Positions 18,563-26,772 of a stretch of DNA of 39,459 nt are shown in pieces; the stretch's first letter is position 1, and each line of letters begins with the position of its first letter. The stretch comes from Gemmatimonadota bacterium (GTDB lineage Bacteria > Gemmatimonadota > Gemmatimonadetes > Longimicrobiales > Gaopeijiaceae). A program made the translations under genes and the position numbers. The notes beneath the pieces are model-generated. The model did no database searches. It was not told the DNA's origin and worked only from the letters and a program-made list of their open reading frames with translations. The stretch lies in NCBI GenBank assembly GCA_022826565.1, contig JAJDUP010000030.1, positions 1 through 39,459 on the forward strand, in the 5' to 3' direction.

Positions 18563-19729
18563 CTATTCCGGCAGCAAGCCCCCGTGGGCCCCACCCTGCC
18601 TGATATACAGCTCCCGCTTGGGATACGGGATCTCCACTCCGGCCTTGTGGAACTTGACCATCGCCTTCTCGGTGATTTCATCCGCAATGCGGCGGCGATT
18701 CCGGGCCTCGAGAATCCAAACCCGCAGTTGCAGATTCACCTCCGAAGGTCCGAAGCCCCGCACGATCACGATCGGCGCCGGGTCGAGCTTGACGCCCTGG
18801 ACCTCGTGGGCGGCCTCCTTCAGCAGCACCTTCGCGCGGTCGATGTCCGACTCGTATGCGCACGAGAAGGGGATGCGCAGGCGGATGTCGTCGCCCGACA
18901 TCGTGTAGTTGATGATGTCGCGCCGCATGATCTCGTTGTTCGGCACCACGACCACGAGGTTGTCGGGGTTGCGGATCTTGGTCGCGCGCAGGCCGATCTC
19001 GATCACGTCGCCCCAGGTGCCGGTCTCGCGGGGCGCGTTCCAGAGCTCGATCCTGTCTCCCACCTGGAAGGGCCGGTCCATGATGAGGAGCACGCCGGCG
19101 ATCAGATTCGAGAGTGTGTCCTTGGCGGCGAGGGAAAGCGCCAGGCCGGCCACGCCGGCACCGGCGAGCAGAGGCGCGATCTCGAGCCCGAGATGGGTCA
19201 TCGCGAGCAGCAGGCCGATCGCGATCACGATGAAGCGGACGAACCGGTTGACCATTGGCAGCGCGGTTTCGTCCAGCGCCGTATCGCCGGTGCGGGATAT
19301 GATCCGCGTCTCGAAGCTCCGCATGAGGTGGCCGACGAAACGGCTGAACGGGAAGAAGACGACCGCGATCCAGATCCCCCACACCCAGTCGCGGGGCTGG
19401 GTCGCGTACGCTACCCAGTCGCCATCCGCGTTCTCGGCGCCGAGGATGGGCACCCACAGCCCGACGACCTGCCACAGCGCCCAGGCGATCACCGTCAGCT
19501 TGAACGCATGGCGCAGGGTGCGCACGAGTTCGTCGTCGAGGTCGGTTTCGGTCTTCGCGGCAAGCCGCTTCTGCACGCGCCGCAGAATCCAGCCGCCGAC
19601 GAAGTACAGGACGGCGGCGAGCAGAACGGAGCCGACGGTCGGCACCAGCTTCGGCACCGAATAGCCGACCAAGCCGTTCCACAGCTCGATCAACCGGTCG
19701 AAGCTGAAGTCGATTCCCAGCAAATCCAC
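18563..19729 (-). CDS. mscS: MscS-family mechanosensitive channel
   Basis: A 388-residue channel that releases solutes when membrane tension rises. Several N-terminal helices precede the pore helix and beta domain: MTHLGLEIAPLLAGAGVAGLALSLAAKDTLSNLIAGVLLIMDRPFQVGDRIEL, the classic MscS block, with glycine/alanine-rich TM3 packing and the AAKD-x-L-x-NLIAG hinge. The C-terminal VVVVPNNEIMRRDIINYT segment is also standard. It starts with a GTG 3 bases after the CocE-type hydrolase stop, so it is expressed with the TRAP/CoA operon. Inference: it protects against osmotic stress from accumulated substrate. Confidence 0.93.
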   Translation of the reverse strand: MDLLGIDFSFDRLIELWNGLVGYSVPKLVPTVGSVLLAAVLYFVGGWILRRVQKRLAAKTETDLDDELVRTLRHAFKLTVIAWALWQVVGLWVPILGAENADGDWVAYATQPRDWVWGIWIAVVFFPFSRFVGHLMRSFETRIISRTGDTALDETALPMVNRFVRFIVIAIGLLLAMTHLGLEIAPLLAGAGVAGLALSLAAKDTLSNLIAGVLLIMDRPFQVGDRIELWNAPRETGTWGDVIEIGLRATKIRNPDNLVVVVPNNEIMRRDIINYTMSGDDIRLRIPFSCAYESDIDRAKVLLKEAAHEVQGVKLDPAPIVIVRGFGPSEVNLQLRVWILEARNRRRIADEITEKAMVKFHKAGVEIPYPKRELYIRQGGAHGGLLPE

Positions 19730-19732
19730 GGT

Positions 19733-21619
19733 CTAGGGCCTCCGGATCACGGGTAGCACCACCCTGGACGGGTACGTCGGTCCGTGGTGAATGGTTTGGG
19801 TAGCGACAACGATCTCGTCCGGCGCGGCAAGGCCCGCGTTGTCGCGTCCCGAGTTGAGGTTGCGCAGGTAGAAAGGATAATAGCTGCTCGAGACCTCGAC
19901 GCGGATCCGGTGGCCGGGGCCGAAGACGTTGCCGGTCACGCGCCAGAACTCCATGTGGTAGCGGTACACCTGGCCCGGCTCGATCTCGCTGAGGCGGTTG
20001 GCATTGAAGCGGCCGTCGTTGTCAGGGTCGCGGTGGCGGGCGCGCATGATGGCCTCGGCGAGGAGCATGGCCGAGCCGTCGGGACCTACATCGACGAGGC
20101 GCACCATCCAGTCGGTGTCGCGCGCGGAGGTCGATGCGTAGAGGACGGCCTCGATGGGGCCCGTGACCTCCATGGGCTCCCGGAAGGCGGGGGTCTGGTA
20201 GACGAGGACGTCGCCGCGCAGCGCTGGTTCGCCTGCCTCGACGGCACCGGGGATGTGGCCGTGGTCGCCGTAGGGCGAGGGCGTGGGGTCGTTCGGGTCA
20301 TAGACGTATGTGTCGGACCCGTCCGCCGCGGGCGTATCCCATTCGAGCATGCCGTCGCCCCGGCTGGTGTTCGCGCTGCCGCCCGACGTGAGGTACAGGT
20401 CGGTCCACTCAGTCCCCGGGAGCGGCCAGTCGTCGGCCGTGTACCAGCGGTTCGGTCCCATGACGAAGACGTACACGGGCGGGTCGTTCTCGACGCCGTT
20501 GTCGATGCCCTTCAGGTGGTGGTCGTACCAGCGCGTGATGTAGCCGTCGAGGTCGATCCGCGCCTCGGGACCGTAGTCGATGCCGCCGACGACGCGGTCG
20601 TTGAGGCCGTGGAACCAGGGGCCGATGATCAGGCTGGGGCGCCGGGACTCGGGGGTCGCGCCGTGGGCCTTCATGCCGAGGTAGTTGATGGGGGAGCCGG
20701 GAAAGTCCGCGTCGAACCAGCCGGTCATGTTGAGCGCCGGCACCGTCATGCGTGAAAAGCTCTCCGGCGACTGGTACTCCATCCCGTCCCAGTATGGATC
20801 GGAGGCCAGGTAACCGTTGATCCAGGACTTCCACCAGCCGCCGTCCTGCATGCCCCGGGCGTCGTCGATGGTCAGGTAGGGGGCGTGCAGCAGATCTTCC
20901 CAGCGTGAGTTCGTGAATCCTCCGTACGGCCCCTCCTCCTTCACCTGCGCGGTGCGCCCCGACATCCACGCGGCCCAGTCCACGAAGGGACCGAGCATGA
21001 TCCCCTGCTGGTAGGGGATGTTGTGGAAGGGATCGGGGGGCGCGACCTCGGGCGCGATGGCCTTGAGCGAGGGCGGGGCCTGGCTCGCGGTCCACCACTG
21101 CGTCCAGCCGAGGTAGGAGCCGCCGATCATGCCGACGTTCCCGTTCGACCATGCTTGCGCCCCGATCCACTCCACGAGGTCGTAGCCGTCGGTCTTGTGC
21201 TCGACGATGAACGGGTCCCACTCGCCGCCCGAGTCGTAGCGCCCGCGCGAGTCGGCCAGCACCACCACATACCCGCGCCGCGCGAACCATCGGGCCCGGT
21301 CGCGGGGGCCGTTGTTGTCGTAGGGGGTGATGGTCAGAATCGCCGGGAAGGGGCCGTCGCCATCCGGGAAGTAGATGTCGGTCGAGAGGCGGACCCCGTC
21401 ACGCATGGGGACGAGGTGGCCGCGCTCCTCGATGACCTCGTGGACGGCCGGCGAATAGCTGCCGGGGTCGGGGGCCTGGGCCGTGCCGGCGGCGGGCTGC
21501 CACGCCAGGGCGAGGCCCGTGGCGAGCAGCAGCGGGGTCACGCGGTCACGCTGTCGCCTGAACCGCGACAGACCATCGTAACGGTCGGAGAAGAGGCTGA
21601 ATCGCGATCGAGTGGTCAT
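19733..21619 (-). CDS. secreted CocE/NonD-family (S15) hydrolase
   Basis: A 628-residue alpha/beta-hydrolase of the CocE / alpha-amino-acid ester hydrolase / X-Pro dipeptidyl-peptidase group. A signal sequence (LLLATGLALAWQPAAGTAQA, about 30-49) directs it to the periplasm. The nucleophile is Ser168 in GMIGGSYLGW; the acid is in GWFDADF and the histidine in IIGPWFHG. The typical entrance motif PMRDGVRLSTDIYFPDGDGPFPAILTITPYD is present, and the C-terminal jelly-roll region (FWRVTGNVFGPGHRIRVEVSSSYYPFYLRNLN) completes it. Members cleave esters, beta-lactam-type amides or dipeptides. The ATG at 21619 has AGGAT upstream. It sits 32 bases after the CoA-transferase gene; the likely role is to release an acid that the TRAP system imports (inference). 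Confidence 0.92.
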   Translation of the reverse strand: MTTRSRFSLFSDRYDGLSRFRRQRDRVTPLLLATGLALAWQPAAGTAQAPDPGSYSPAVHEVIEERGHLVPMRDGVRLSTDIYFPDGDGPFPAILTITPYDNNGPRDRARWFARRGYVVVLADSRGRYDSGGEWDPFIVEHKTDGYDLVEWIGAQAWSNGNVGMIGGSYLGWTQWWTASQAPPSLKAIAPEVAPPDPFHNIPYQQGIMLGPFVDWAAWMSGRTAQVKEEGPYGGFTNSRWEDLLHAPYLTIDDARGMQDGGWWKSWINGYLASDPYWDGMEYQSPESFSRMTVPALNMTGWFDADFPGSPINYLGMKAHGATPESRRPSLIIGPWFHGLNDRVVGGIDYGPEARIDLDGYITRWYDHHLKGIDNGVENDPPVYVFVMGPNRWYTADDWPLPGTEWTDLYLTSGGSANTSRGDGMLEWDTPAADGSDTYVYDPNDPTPSPYGDHGHIPGAVEAGEPALRGDVLVYQTPAFREPMEVTGPIEAVLYASTSARDTDWMVRLVDVGPDGSAMLLAEAIMRARHRDPDNDGRFNANRLSEIEPGQVYRYHMEFWRVTGNVFGPGHRIRVEVSSSYYPFYLRNLNSGRDNAGLAAPDEIVVATQTIHHGPTYPSRVVLPVIRRP

Positions 21620-21651
21620 GGGACATCCTGCTGCCACGGGTTACGGCTGGG

Positions 21652-22881
21652 TCACGCGTTGAACCTGCCCGCGGCACCCGACCGGAGCAACTCTGCGATC
21701 TCCGCATCGGCGAAGCCGTACTCGCGGAGCACCTCCCGGGTGTGCTCGCCCTGCTCCGGAGCGCCTCGCTCGATTCCCGCCGGCGCCTGGGAGAACTTCA
21801 CCGGCATCCCGAGCGTCTCGGCGGTGGTCCCCCCCTGCTCCACCTCGACCACCATTTCGCGCGCGACCGTCTGCGGGTGCCGCAGCATCTCCAGAATGTT
21901 CGAGACGGGCCCCGCGGGGACGTTCGCCGCCTCGAGCCGCCGCAGCCAGGCCTCGGTGGTCGCCGTGCGCAGCCGCGCCGCGAGGGTTTTGCGAAGTTCG
22001 TTCAGGTTGGCCATCCGGTCCGCGTTCGTCTCGAACCTCGGATCGTCCGTCAGTTCCTCCAGATCCATCGCCCTCACAAGCCGGACCCAGTTCACCTGGT
22101 TCCAGCCGCCGATCGTGATCCAGCCGTCCGACGTGGGCAGAGCCTCGTAGGGAGCCGCCAACGGATGCGCCGATCCCAGCGGACGGGGCGACTCGCCGGT
22201 GGCCAGTCCTACCGCCGACTGCCAGAAGGTCTGGACGATGCCCGCTTCGTAGAGCGACGTGTCCACCCGCTGCCCCACACCGGTCTTCTCGCGCGCATAC
22301 AGCGCCGACACGACGCCCATCGCGCCCAGGATGCCGGCGGTGATATCGGTCAGCGGCGGACCGCACTTCACCGGAGGCCGCCCTTCACCCTCGCCCGTGA
22401 CGCTCATCAGACCTGTCATGCCCTGCGCGATCAGGTCGAAGCCGCGGGCACCGGCCATGGGACCGGTTCGGCCGTAGCCGGTAATCTGGCAATAGACGAG
22501 CCCGGCGTTCTCGGCCCGGAGCGACTCGTACCCCAGCCCCAGTTCCTCCATGACGCCGGCGCGGAAATTCTCGATCACAACGTCGCAGCGCGTCAGCATG
22601 CGCCTGGCCACCGCCCTGCCCGGCTCCGACTTCAGGTCGATCACCATGCCGCGCTTGTTGCGATTCATCATGACGAAAGCCGCGGCCAGCCCGGCCATCC
22701 GCGGCGGCGCGAAAGCACGCGTAGGGTCACCGGGCCCCGGCGGCTCGACCTTGACCACATCGGCGCCCATGTCGGCTAGCATCCTCCCGCACACCGGCCC
22801 CGCCATGACGTGGGCCAGCTCGACCACGCGGACGCCGGCGAGCGGTTGGGCGGCGGCCGTCCGGTCCGGCCCGCGGCTCAT
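21652..22881 (-). CDS. CaiB/BaiF (type III) CoA-transferase
   Basis: A 409-residue family III CoA-transferase, which moves CoA from one acyl-CoA to a free carboxylic acid. Family features: LAGVRVVELAHVMAGPVCGRMLADMGADVVKVEPPGPGDPTR, then NRNKRGMVIDLKSEPGR, and the catalytic aspartate Asp149 in ARGFDLIAQGMTGLMSVTGE. The C-terminal NVPAGPVSNILEMLRHPQ segment is also standard. The enzyme is cytoplasmic and usually a dimer of interlocked rings. It follows the crotonase gene after 22 bases, so both probably act on the acid delivered by the second TRAP transporter. The actual acid is not deducible: carnitine, bile-acid, formyl/oxalyl and aryl-acid users all look alike at this level. Confidence 0.93.
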   Translation of the reverse strand: MSRGPDRTAAAQPLAGVRVVELAHVMAGPVCGRMLADMGADVVKVEPPGPGDPTRAFAPPRMAGLAAAFVMMNRNKRGMVIDLKSEPGRAVARRMLTRCDVVIENFRAGVMEELGLGYESLRAENAGLVYCQITGYGRTGPMAGARGFDLIAQGMTGLMSVTGEGEGRPPVKCGPPLTDITAGILGAMGVVSALYAREKTGVGQRVDTSLYEAGIVQTFWQSAVGLATGESPRPLGSAHPLAAPYEALPTSDGWITIGGWNQVNWVRLVRAMDLEELTDDPRFETNADRMANLNELRKTLAARLRTATTEAWLRRLEAANVPAGPVSNILEMLRHPQTVAREMVVEVEQGGTTAETLGMPVKFSQAPAGIERGAPEQGEHTREVLREYGFADAEIAELLRSGAAGRFNA

Positions 22882-22903
22882 GGGTGCGCTGCTCCCACCT
22901 GCC

Positions 22904-23680
22904 CTACTCCCCCGAGAAACGGGGCGTGCGCTTCTCCAGGAAGGCGGCGGTGCCCTCGCGGTAGTCCCGGGTGCGGAAGGCCTCGTAGGTTTCCGCGCGC
23001 TCCGGCTCGGTGAGGGGGCGCGGGTCGGACAGGCGTCGCACGAACTTCTTGTGCCACCGATTCACCAGCGGCGCGCCGCCGGCGATGTTGCGCGCGAGCC
23101 GCTCTCCGGCCGCCGCCACCTCGTCGTCCGGCACGACCCGGTTCACCAGCCCCACCTCGCGGGCCCGGCGCGCGTCGACCAGCTCGCCCGTCAGCAGAAT
23201 CTCCAGCACGGCCCCCGCCCCGCACGCGGCGAGCAGCGGCGCCATCTCCTCGTAGGCCATCGTCAGCCCGAGCCGGTTGATCGGTGCGCCGAAGCGGCTC
23301 GACTCGCCGCACACCGCGACGTCGCAGCAGGCGGTGATGATCATCCCCCCGCCCACGCACAGCCCCTCCACCACCGCCACGGTCGGGTGCGGACAGTCGT
23401 ACACGCCCTTCAGCCCGCGCTCCACCGCGGCCGCATAGCGCGTCACCTGCTCCGGCGTGCTCCGCTGCTCCGGAAAGGCGCCGATGTCGGATCCGGCCGA
23501 GAAGGCCCGCCCCCCCGCCCCGCGCATCACCACGCAGCGCACCGAACCATCGCCCCCGACTTCCTCCAGGAAGGCTCCCAGGGCGTCCCAGCCCTCTCGG
23601 TCCAGGACGTTCAGCTTCGCGGGGTGGTCCAGGGTCACGGTGACGATCCCGCCCTCGCGGCTGGTCGTGAATCGGTTCAT
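22904..23680 (-). CDS. crotonase-family enzyme lacking the first catalytic glutamate
   Basis: A 258-residue enoyl-CoA hydratase/isomerase family protein. The oxyanion-hole segments are present: AFSAGSDIGAF (59-69) and VEGLCVGGGMIITACCD (104-120). In true hydratases the next block reads FG-x-P-E, whose glutamate is one of two acid-base residues. Here it reads FGAPINRLGLT (130-140) with Ile134 at that position, whereas the second glutamate (Glu160 in VLEILLTG) is kept. The chemistry may therefore be isomerisation, decarboxylation or another crotonase reaction rather than hydration. The ATG at 23680 overlaps the dctM stop by four bases (ATGA), which ties its expression to the transporter. The open frame upstream of this ATG is a shadow of dctM. 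Confidence 0.9.
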   Translation of the reverse strand: MNRFTTSREGGIVTVTLDHPAKLNVLDREGWDALGAFLEEVGGDGSVRCVVMRGAGGRAFSAGSDIGAFPEQRSTPEQVTRYAAAVERGLKGVYDCPHPTVAVVEGLCVGGGMIITACCDVAVCGESSRFGAPINRLGLTMAYEEMAPLLAACGAGAVLEILLTGELVDARRAREVGLVNRVVPDDEVAAAGERLARNIAGGAPLVNRWHKKFVRRLSDPRPLTEPERAETYEAFRTRDYREGTAAFLEKRTPRFSGE

Positions 23681-24957
23681 CGATAGAACAGCTCCACCAG
23701 GAAGAGCGACACCGACGGAACGTACGTCACCGTCAGGAGCACGGCCATGAGCACCGCGATGAACCCAAGGTTGGCCTTCGTGACCGCCCAGATGTCGGCC
23801 TTGGCCACCGAGCACGCGGTCACCAGCACCGACGCGACCGGCGGCGTCTGCTGACCGATCCCCAGGTTGAGGGTGACGATGAGGCCGAAGTGGATGGGAT
23901 CGATGCCCATCGCCTGCACCAGCGGCATCACGATCGGAACCACCAGGATGATCGCGGCGGCCGAGTGAAGGAAGAGGCCGATCACCAGCAGGAAGACGTT
24001 GAGCAGCGCCAGGATCGCGAGCTTCGAGTCGGTGAGGCCGATGATGGCCGCGGCGACCTGCTGCGGCACGCGGACCTGGGTGAGGTAGTCGCCCAGGAGC
24101 GCCGACGCGGCCACCAGCAGCATGACCACCGCGGTCTGGTGTCCGCACTCCAGCATTGCACGGCGCAGGCGGGCCAGATCGAGTTCGCGGTAGACCACAC
24201 CCCCGATGAAGAGCGCCGCCAGCACCGCGATGCCCGCGCCCTCCGTCGCCGTCACCCAGCCGCTGAAGATCCCCCCCAGGATGATCACCGGCAGGAGAAG
24301 CGACCACCCGGCGTCGCGGAAGGTCTCGGCCACGTGCCGGATCCGGAACGCTTCCTCCATCGGGAGGTTCGCGCGCCGCGCCCACAGGTAGGCCACGAAC
24401 ATCATCAGGAGGCCGCCGATGACCCCCGGGATGATCCCCGCGACGAAGAGCTCCACCACCGAGCTGCCCGACATCACGCCGTAGAGGATCATGGGGATGG
24501 AGGGCGGGATGATGACGGCCAGGGTGGCCGAGGACGAGGTCACCGCCGCCGCGAAGTTGCGCGTATAGCCGCGCCTCTTCATGGCCGGGATCAGGATCGA
24601 CCCCAGCGCGGCCACGTCCGCCACGGCGCTGCCCGAGATCTCCGCGAAGAACATCGAGGCCGAGATGCTCACCATCGACAGGCCGCCGCGGATGAACCCG
24701 AACACCGCCGAGGCGAAGGCCACCAGGCGGCGCGAGATCCCCGACGTGTTCATGATCGTGCCGGCCAGGATGAACAGCGGGATCGCGATCAGCGGGAACT
24801 TGGTAGCGCCCGAGAACATCACCAGTCCGACGTTCGGCAGCGCCTCGACGCCACCGGAGGCCAGCATGGCGACCACGGTCATGATCGCCAGCGCGACCGC
24901 GATCGGCACGTTGACGAGGATCAGGATGAGGAGCAGACAGAAAAGGACGAGGCTCAC
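23677..24957 (-). CDS. dctM: TRAP transporter large permease subunit (second system)
   Basis: A 426-residue DctM-family permease with about twelve hydrophobic segments. Recognisable parts: PLIAIPLFILAGTIMNTSGISRRLVAF, the loop MFFAEISGSAVADVAALGSILIPAM, LAVIIPPSIPMILYGVMSGSSVVELF, and the C-terminal FLHSAAAIILVVPIVMPLVQAMGIDPIHFGLIVTLNLGIGQQTPPVASVL. The GTG start overlaps the dctQ stop (GTGA) and the stop overlaps the crotonase start (ATGA). It diverges clearly from the first DctM of the window, so this is a separate transporter and not a recent duplicate. Confidence 0.93.
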   Translation of the reverse strand: MSLVLFCLLLILILVNVPIAVALAIMTVVAMLASGGVEALPNVGLVMFSGATKFPLIAIPLFILAGTIMNTSGISRRLVAFASAVFGFIRGGLSMVSISASMFFAEISGSAVADVAALGSILIPAMKRRGYTRNFAAAVTSSSATLAVIIPPSIPMILYGVMSGSSVVELFVAGIIPGVIGGLLMMFVAYLWARRANLPMEEAFRIRHVAETFRDAGWSLLLPVIILGGIFSGWVTATEGAGIAVLAALFIGGVVYRELDLARLRRAMLECGHQTAVVMLLVAASALLGDYLTQVRVPQQVAAAIIGLTDSKLAILALLNVFLLVIGLFLHSAAAIILVVPIVMPLVQAMGIDPIHFGLIVTLNLGIGQQTPPVASVLVTACSVAKADIWAVTKANLGFIAVLMAVLLTVTYVPSVSLFLVELFYR

Positions 24958-25469
24958 GCCTTGAACCTCACCCTTCTCTCACGCAGCGCATCGGGGATGC
25001 TGAGGAGTTGGGCGATGATGTACAGCACGGCCCCGATCGGGATGACGGATTGGGCCAGCGCGCTCGGTACGCTCGGAAGGCTGACAAGGGGAATGCCACC
25101 CAGGGCCGCCTGCACCTGCATGCCCGCCCACGCGAGAACGACGAAGAACCCGATGACCGCGGCTTCCCCGATCAGCACCGCGAAGGTGCGCGCGCGGCCC
25201 CGCAGAACCTGGACGAGCATGGGCACTCCGATGTGCCCCCGCTGCAGCGCGACGAGCGCGGCTCCGTAGTAGGTCAGCCAGGCAAGGAGGATCGCCGCGA
25301 CCTCGTCGTACCACACGAGCGCGGCGCCGGCCTTCCTGGACACGACGCCAACCAGCACCACAACCGCGAGGGCCGCCACCACGGCGAGTACGGCGACCTC
25401 AAGGATCCTCTGGAACACACGGCGCGCGCGGCGCAAGCGGCCCGTCCGCGAGCCCTCGGACGGCGTCAC
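24954..25469 (-). CDS. dctQ: TRAP transporter small permease subunit (second system)
   Basis: A 171-residue DctQ-family protein with four helices; the family region is GVVSRKAGAALVWYDEVAAILLAWLTYYGAALVALQRGHIGV, where WYDEVA replaces the more common PWSEE of the first system. The GTG start is 1 base after the dctP stop, and the stop overlaps the dctM start. A long basic N-terminus (RTGRLRRARRVFQR) precedes the first helix. Confidence 0.9.
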   Translation of the reverse strand: MTPSEGSRTGRLRRARRVFQRILEVAVLAVVAALAVVVLVGVVSRKAGAALVWYDEVAAILLAWLTYYGAALVALQRGHIGVPMLVQVLRGRARTFAVLIGEAAVIGFFVVLAWAGMQVQAALGGIPLVSLPSVPSALAQSVIPIGAVLYIIAQLLSIPDALRERRVRFKA

Positions 25470-25470
25470 G

Positions 25471-26499
25471 CTACTGTTGTGCCAGCCGCAAGACCCGGTC
25501 GATCAACTCGCGGCCCCCCTCCACACTGGCGCTGAACTCGTCGTAGACCAGCTCGCTGGCACGCTGGAAGGCCACCTTGTCCGCCCAGTTGACGGATATC
25601 TCCGTGGCGGCCATTTCGACCAGCAATTCCCGGTCAAGCCGCCTGGCGGTCTCGTAGACGAACGCCTGTGCCGCCCTCGCCTCCTCTTCGACCACGGTAC
25701 GGATCTCCTCGGGTACCGAGGGCCAGTGCTGGCTGGACACGGTCACGAAGGCAGGCGTGTACACGTGCTCGGTGAGCGAGAGAAACTGCTGTACCTCGTT
25801 GAGCTTCGAGGCGTGGATCTGGGCGAGGGGGTTTTCCTGTCCGTCCACCACCCCGGTGCGGAGCGCGAGGAGGACCTCCGAGAACGCCATCGGCACGGGA
25901 TTCGCACCGAAGTTCTGGAATAGCTTGACCCGCCAGGTCCCGCGAGGCGTGCGGAGCTTCAACCCGTTCAGGTCGTCGGGTGCGCGGATGGGGCGGAGGT
26001 TGTTGGTGACATGTCGATAGCCGTTCTCCCAGACCGCGATGATGTGGTAGCCCTGCTCCTCGGCGAGAGGGACGAGGTCCGGCCAGACGACCTCCTGCTC
26101 GATCCGGGTCATGTGGTCGCGATCCTCCACCAGGTACGGCATCTCGAAGAGGCCGAACTCGGCGATCCGCGAGGACATGATCGAGGAAGGCAGCGCCAGA
26201 TCGACCGTCCCCAGCCGAAGCTTCTGCAGCAGGACATCGTCTCCGCCCAGCTGGCTCGACCCGTACACGACCACCTCGGCCTTGCCGGCCAGGCGTTCGT
26301 TGACTCTCGCCGCGAACTCCTCGGCGGAGAGCGCGAAGAGCGATCCCGGCGCCCCCACATGCCCGAAGCTGAGCTCCACGATCCGGTCTTCCTGCCGAGT
26401 CGAATCGGAGCATCCGGCAGCGAAGAATGCCAGCACCAGAGCCGTCACCGCGCGCGGAAAAATTCCCGGATTACAAGCCGAAAACGGCGGTGCCCGCAT
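25471..26499 (-). CDS. dctP: TRAP transporter substrate-binding lipoprotein (second system)
   Basis: A 342-residue DctP-family binding protein with a signal ending in the lipobox AAGC. Family motifs: LSFGHVGAPGSLFALSAEEFAARVNERLAGKAEVVVYGSSQLGGDDVLLQKLRLGTVDLALPSS, then GLFEMPYLVEDRDHM, and LKLRTPRGTWRVKLFQNFGANPVPMAFSEVLLALRTGVVDGQENPLAQIHASKL, with the arginine that clamps the substrate carboxylate (LRTPR). The ATG at 26499 is chosen over one at 26538 because a near-perfect AGGAGG lies at the right distance. It is the first gene of a seven-gene run (dctP, dctQ, dctM, crotonase, CoA-transferase, CocE, mscS) in which no gap exceeds about 32 bases. Confidence 0.93.
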   Translation of the reverse strand: MRAPPFSACNPGIFPRAVTALVLAFFAAGCSDSTRQEDRIVELSFGHVGAPGSLFALSAEEFAARVNERLAGKAEVVVYGSSQLGGDDVLLQKLRLGTVDLALPSSIMSSRIAEFGLFEMPYLVEDRDHMTRIEQEVVWPDLVPLAEEQGYHIIAVWENGYRHVTNNLRPIRAPDDLNGLKLRTPRGTWRVKLFQNFGANPVPMAFSEVLLALRTGVVDGQENPLAQIHASKLNEVQQFLSLTEHVYTPAFVTVSSQHWPSVPEEIRTVVEEEARAAQAFVYETARRLDRELLVEMAATEISVNWADKVAFQRASELVYDEFSASVEGGRELIDRVLRLAQQ

Positions 26500-26511
26500 C
26501 CTGCCTCCTTG

Positions 26512-26557
26512 GGTGTCTTGACACCTGTGCCAGGTCATTCCCGTCCTGATTCAGGAC
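26512..26557 (-). promoter_or_regulatory. dyad cluster upstream of the second TRAP operon
   Basis: Three inverted repeats crowd into 46 bases just before dctP. GTCCTGA-T-TCAGGAC (26543-26557) is a perfect 15-base palindrome. GGTGTC-TT-GACACC (26512-26525) is a perfect 14-base palindrome. ACCTG-TGC-CAGGT (26523-26535) shares its left arm with the second one, so those two cannot form at the same time as RNA hairpins. The first looks like an operator; the other two could form a leader structure close to the ribosome binding site. Confidence 0.45.
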
Positions 26558-26660
26558 AATTCAAGATAGCCCACACTGCGCCGAAAGTCTTGCGTCTCCC
26601 GACCGCCCGGGGTCGCCGATCAGCGCATCACGGGGGTGCATTCTCCGGACCCGGGCTCCC

Positions 26661-26700
26661 TTTCCGGAAATTGCATGCAAATTTTGGCGCATTTTTGCAT
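26661..26700 (+). promoter_or_regulatory. back-to-back palindromes upstream of susC
   Basis: Two perfect 10-base palindromes abut: TTTCCGGAAA (26661-26670) and TTGCATGCAA (26671-26680). ATGCAAA (26675-26681) also pairs as an inverted repeat with TTTGCAT (26694-26700). This AT-rich island lies about 75 bases before the susC start in the region divergent from the TRAP operon. It is a likely operator or promoter zone, although I cannot place a convincing -35/-10 pair. Confidence 0.4.
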
Positions 26701-26772
26701 CCCGCGTTGCCGACATGCTTGGCCGCAGTCTACGTTCAATCCCAATGTTCCTTTCGCTGGAAGGAGGATTTC

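Noticed and set aside
24954..26499. The second TRAP system as a duplicate of the first
   Set aside because: Corresponding subunits differ throughout, including the DctQ signature (WYDEVA versus PWSEE), so they are separate lineages and not a recent duplication.
26684..26699. Sigma-54-like promoter upstream of susC (TTGGCGC...TTGCAT)
   Set aside because: The GG and GC elements are one base too close (11 rather than 12), a spacing that sigma-54 does not tolerate, and no sigma-54 activator gene is nearby.
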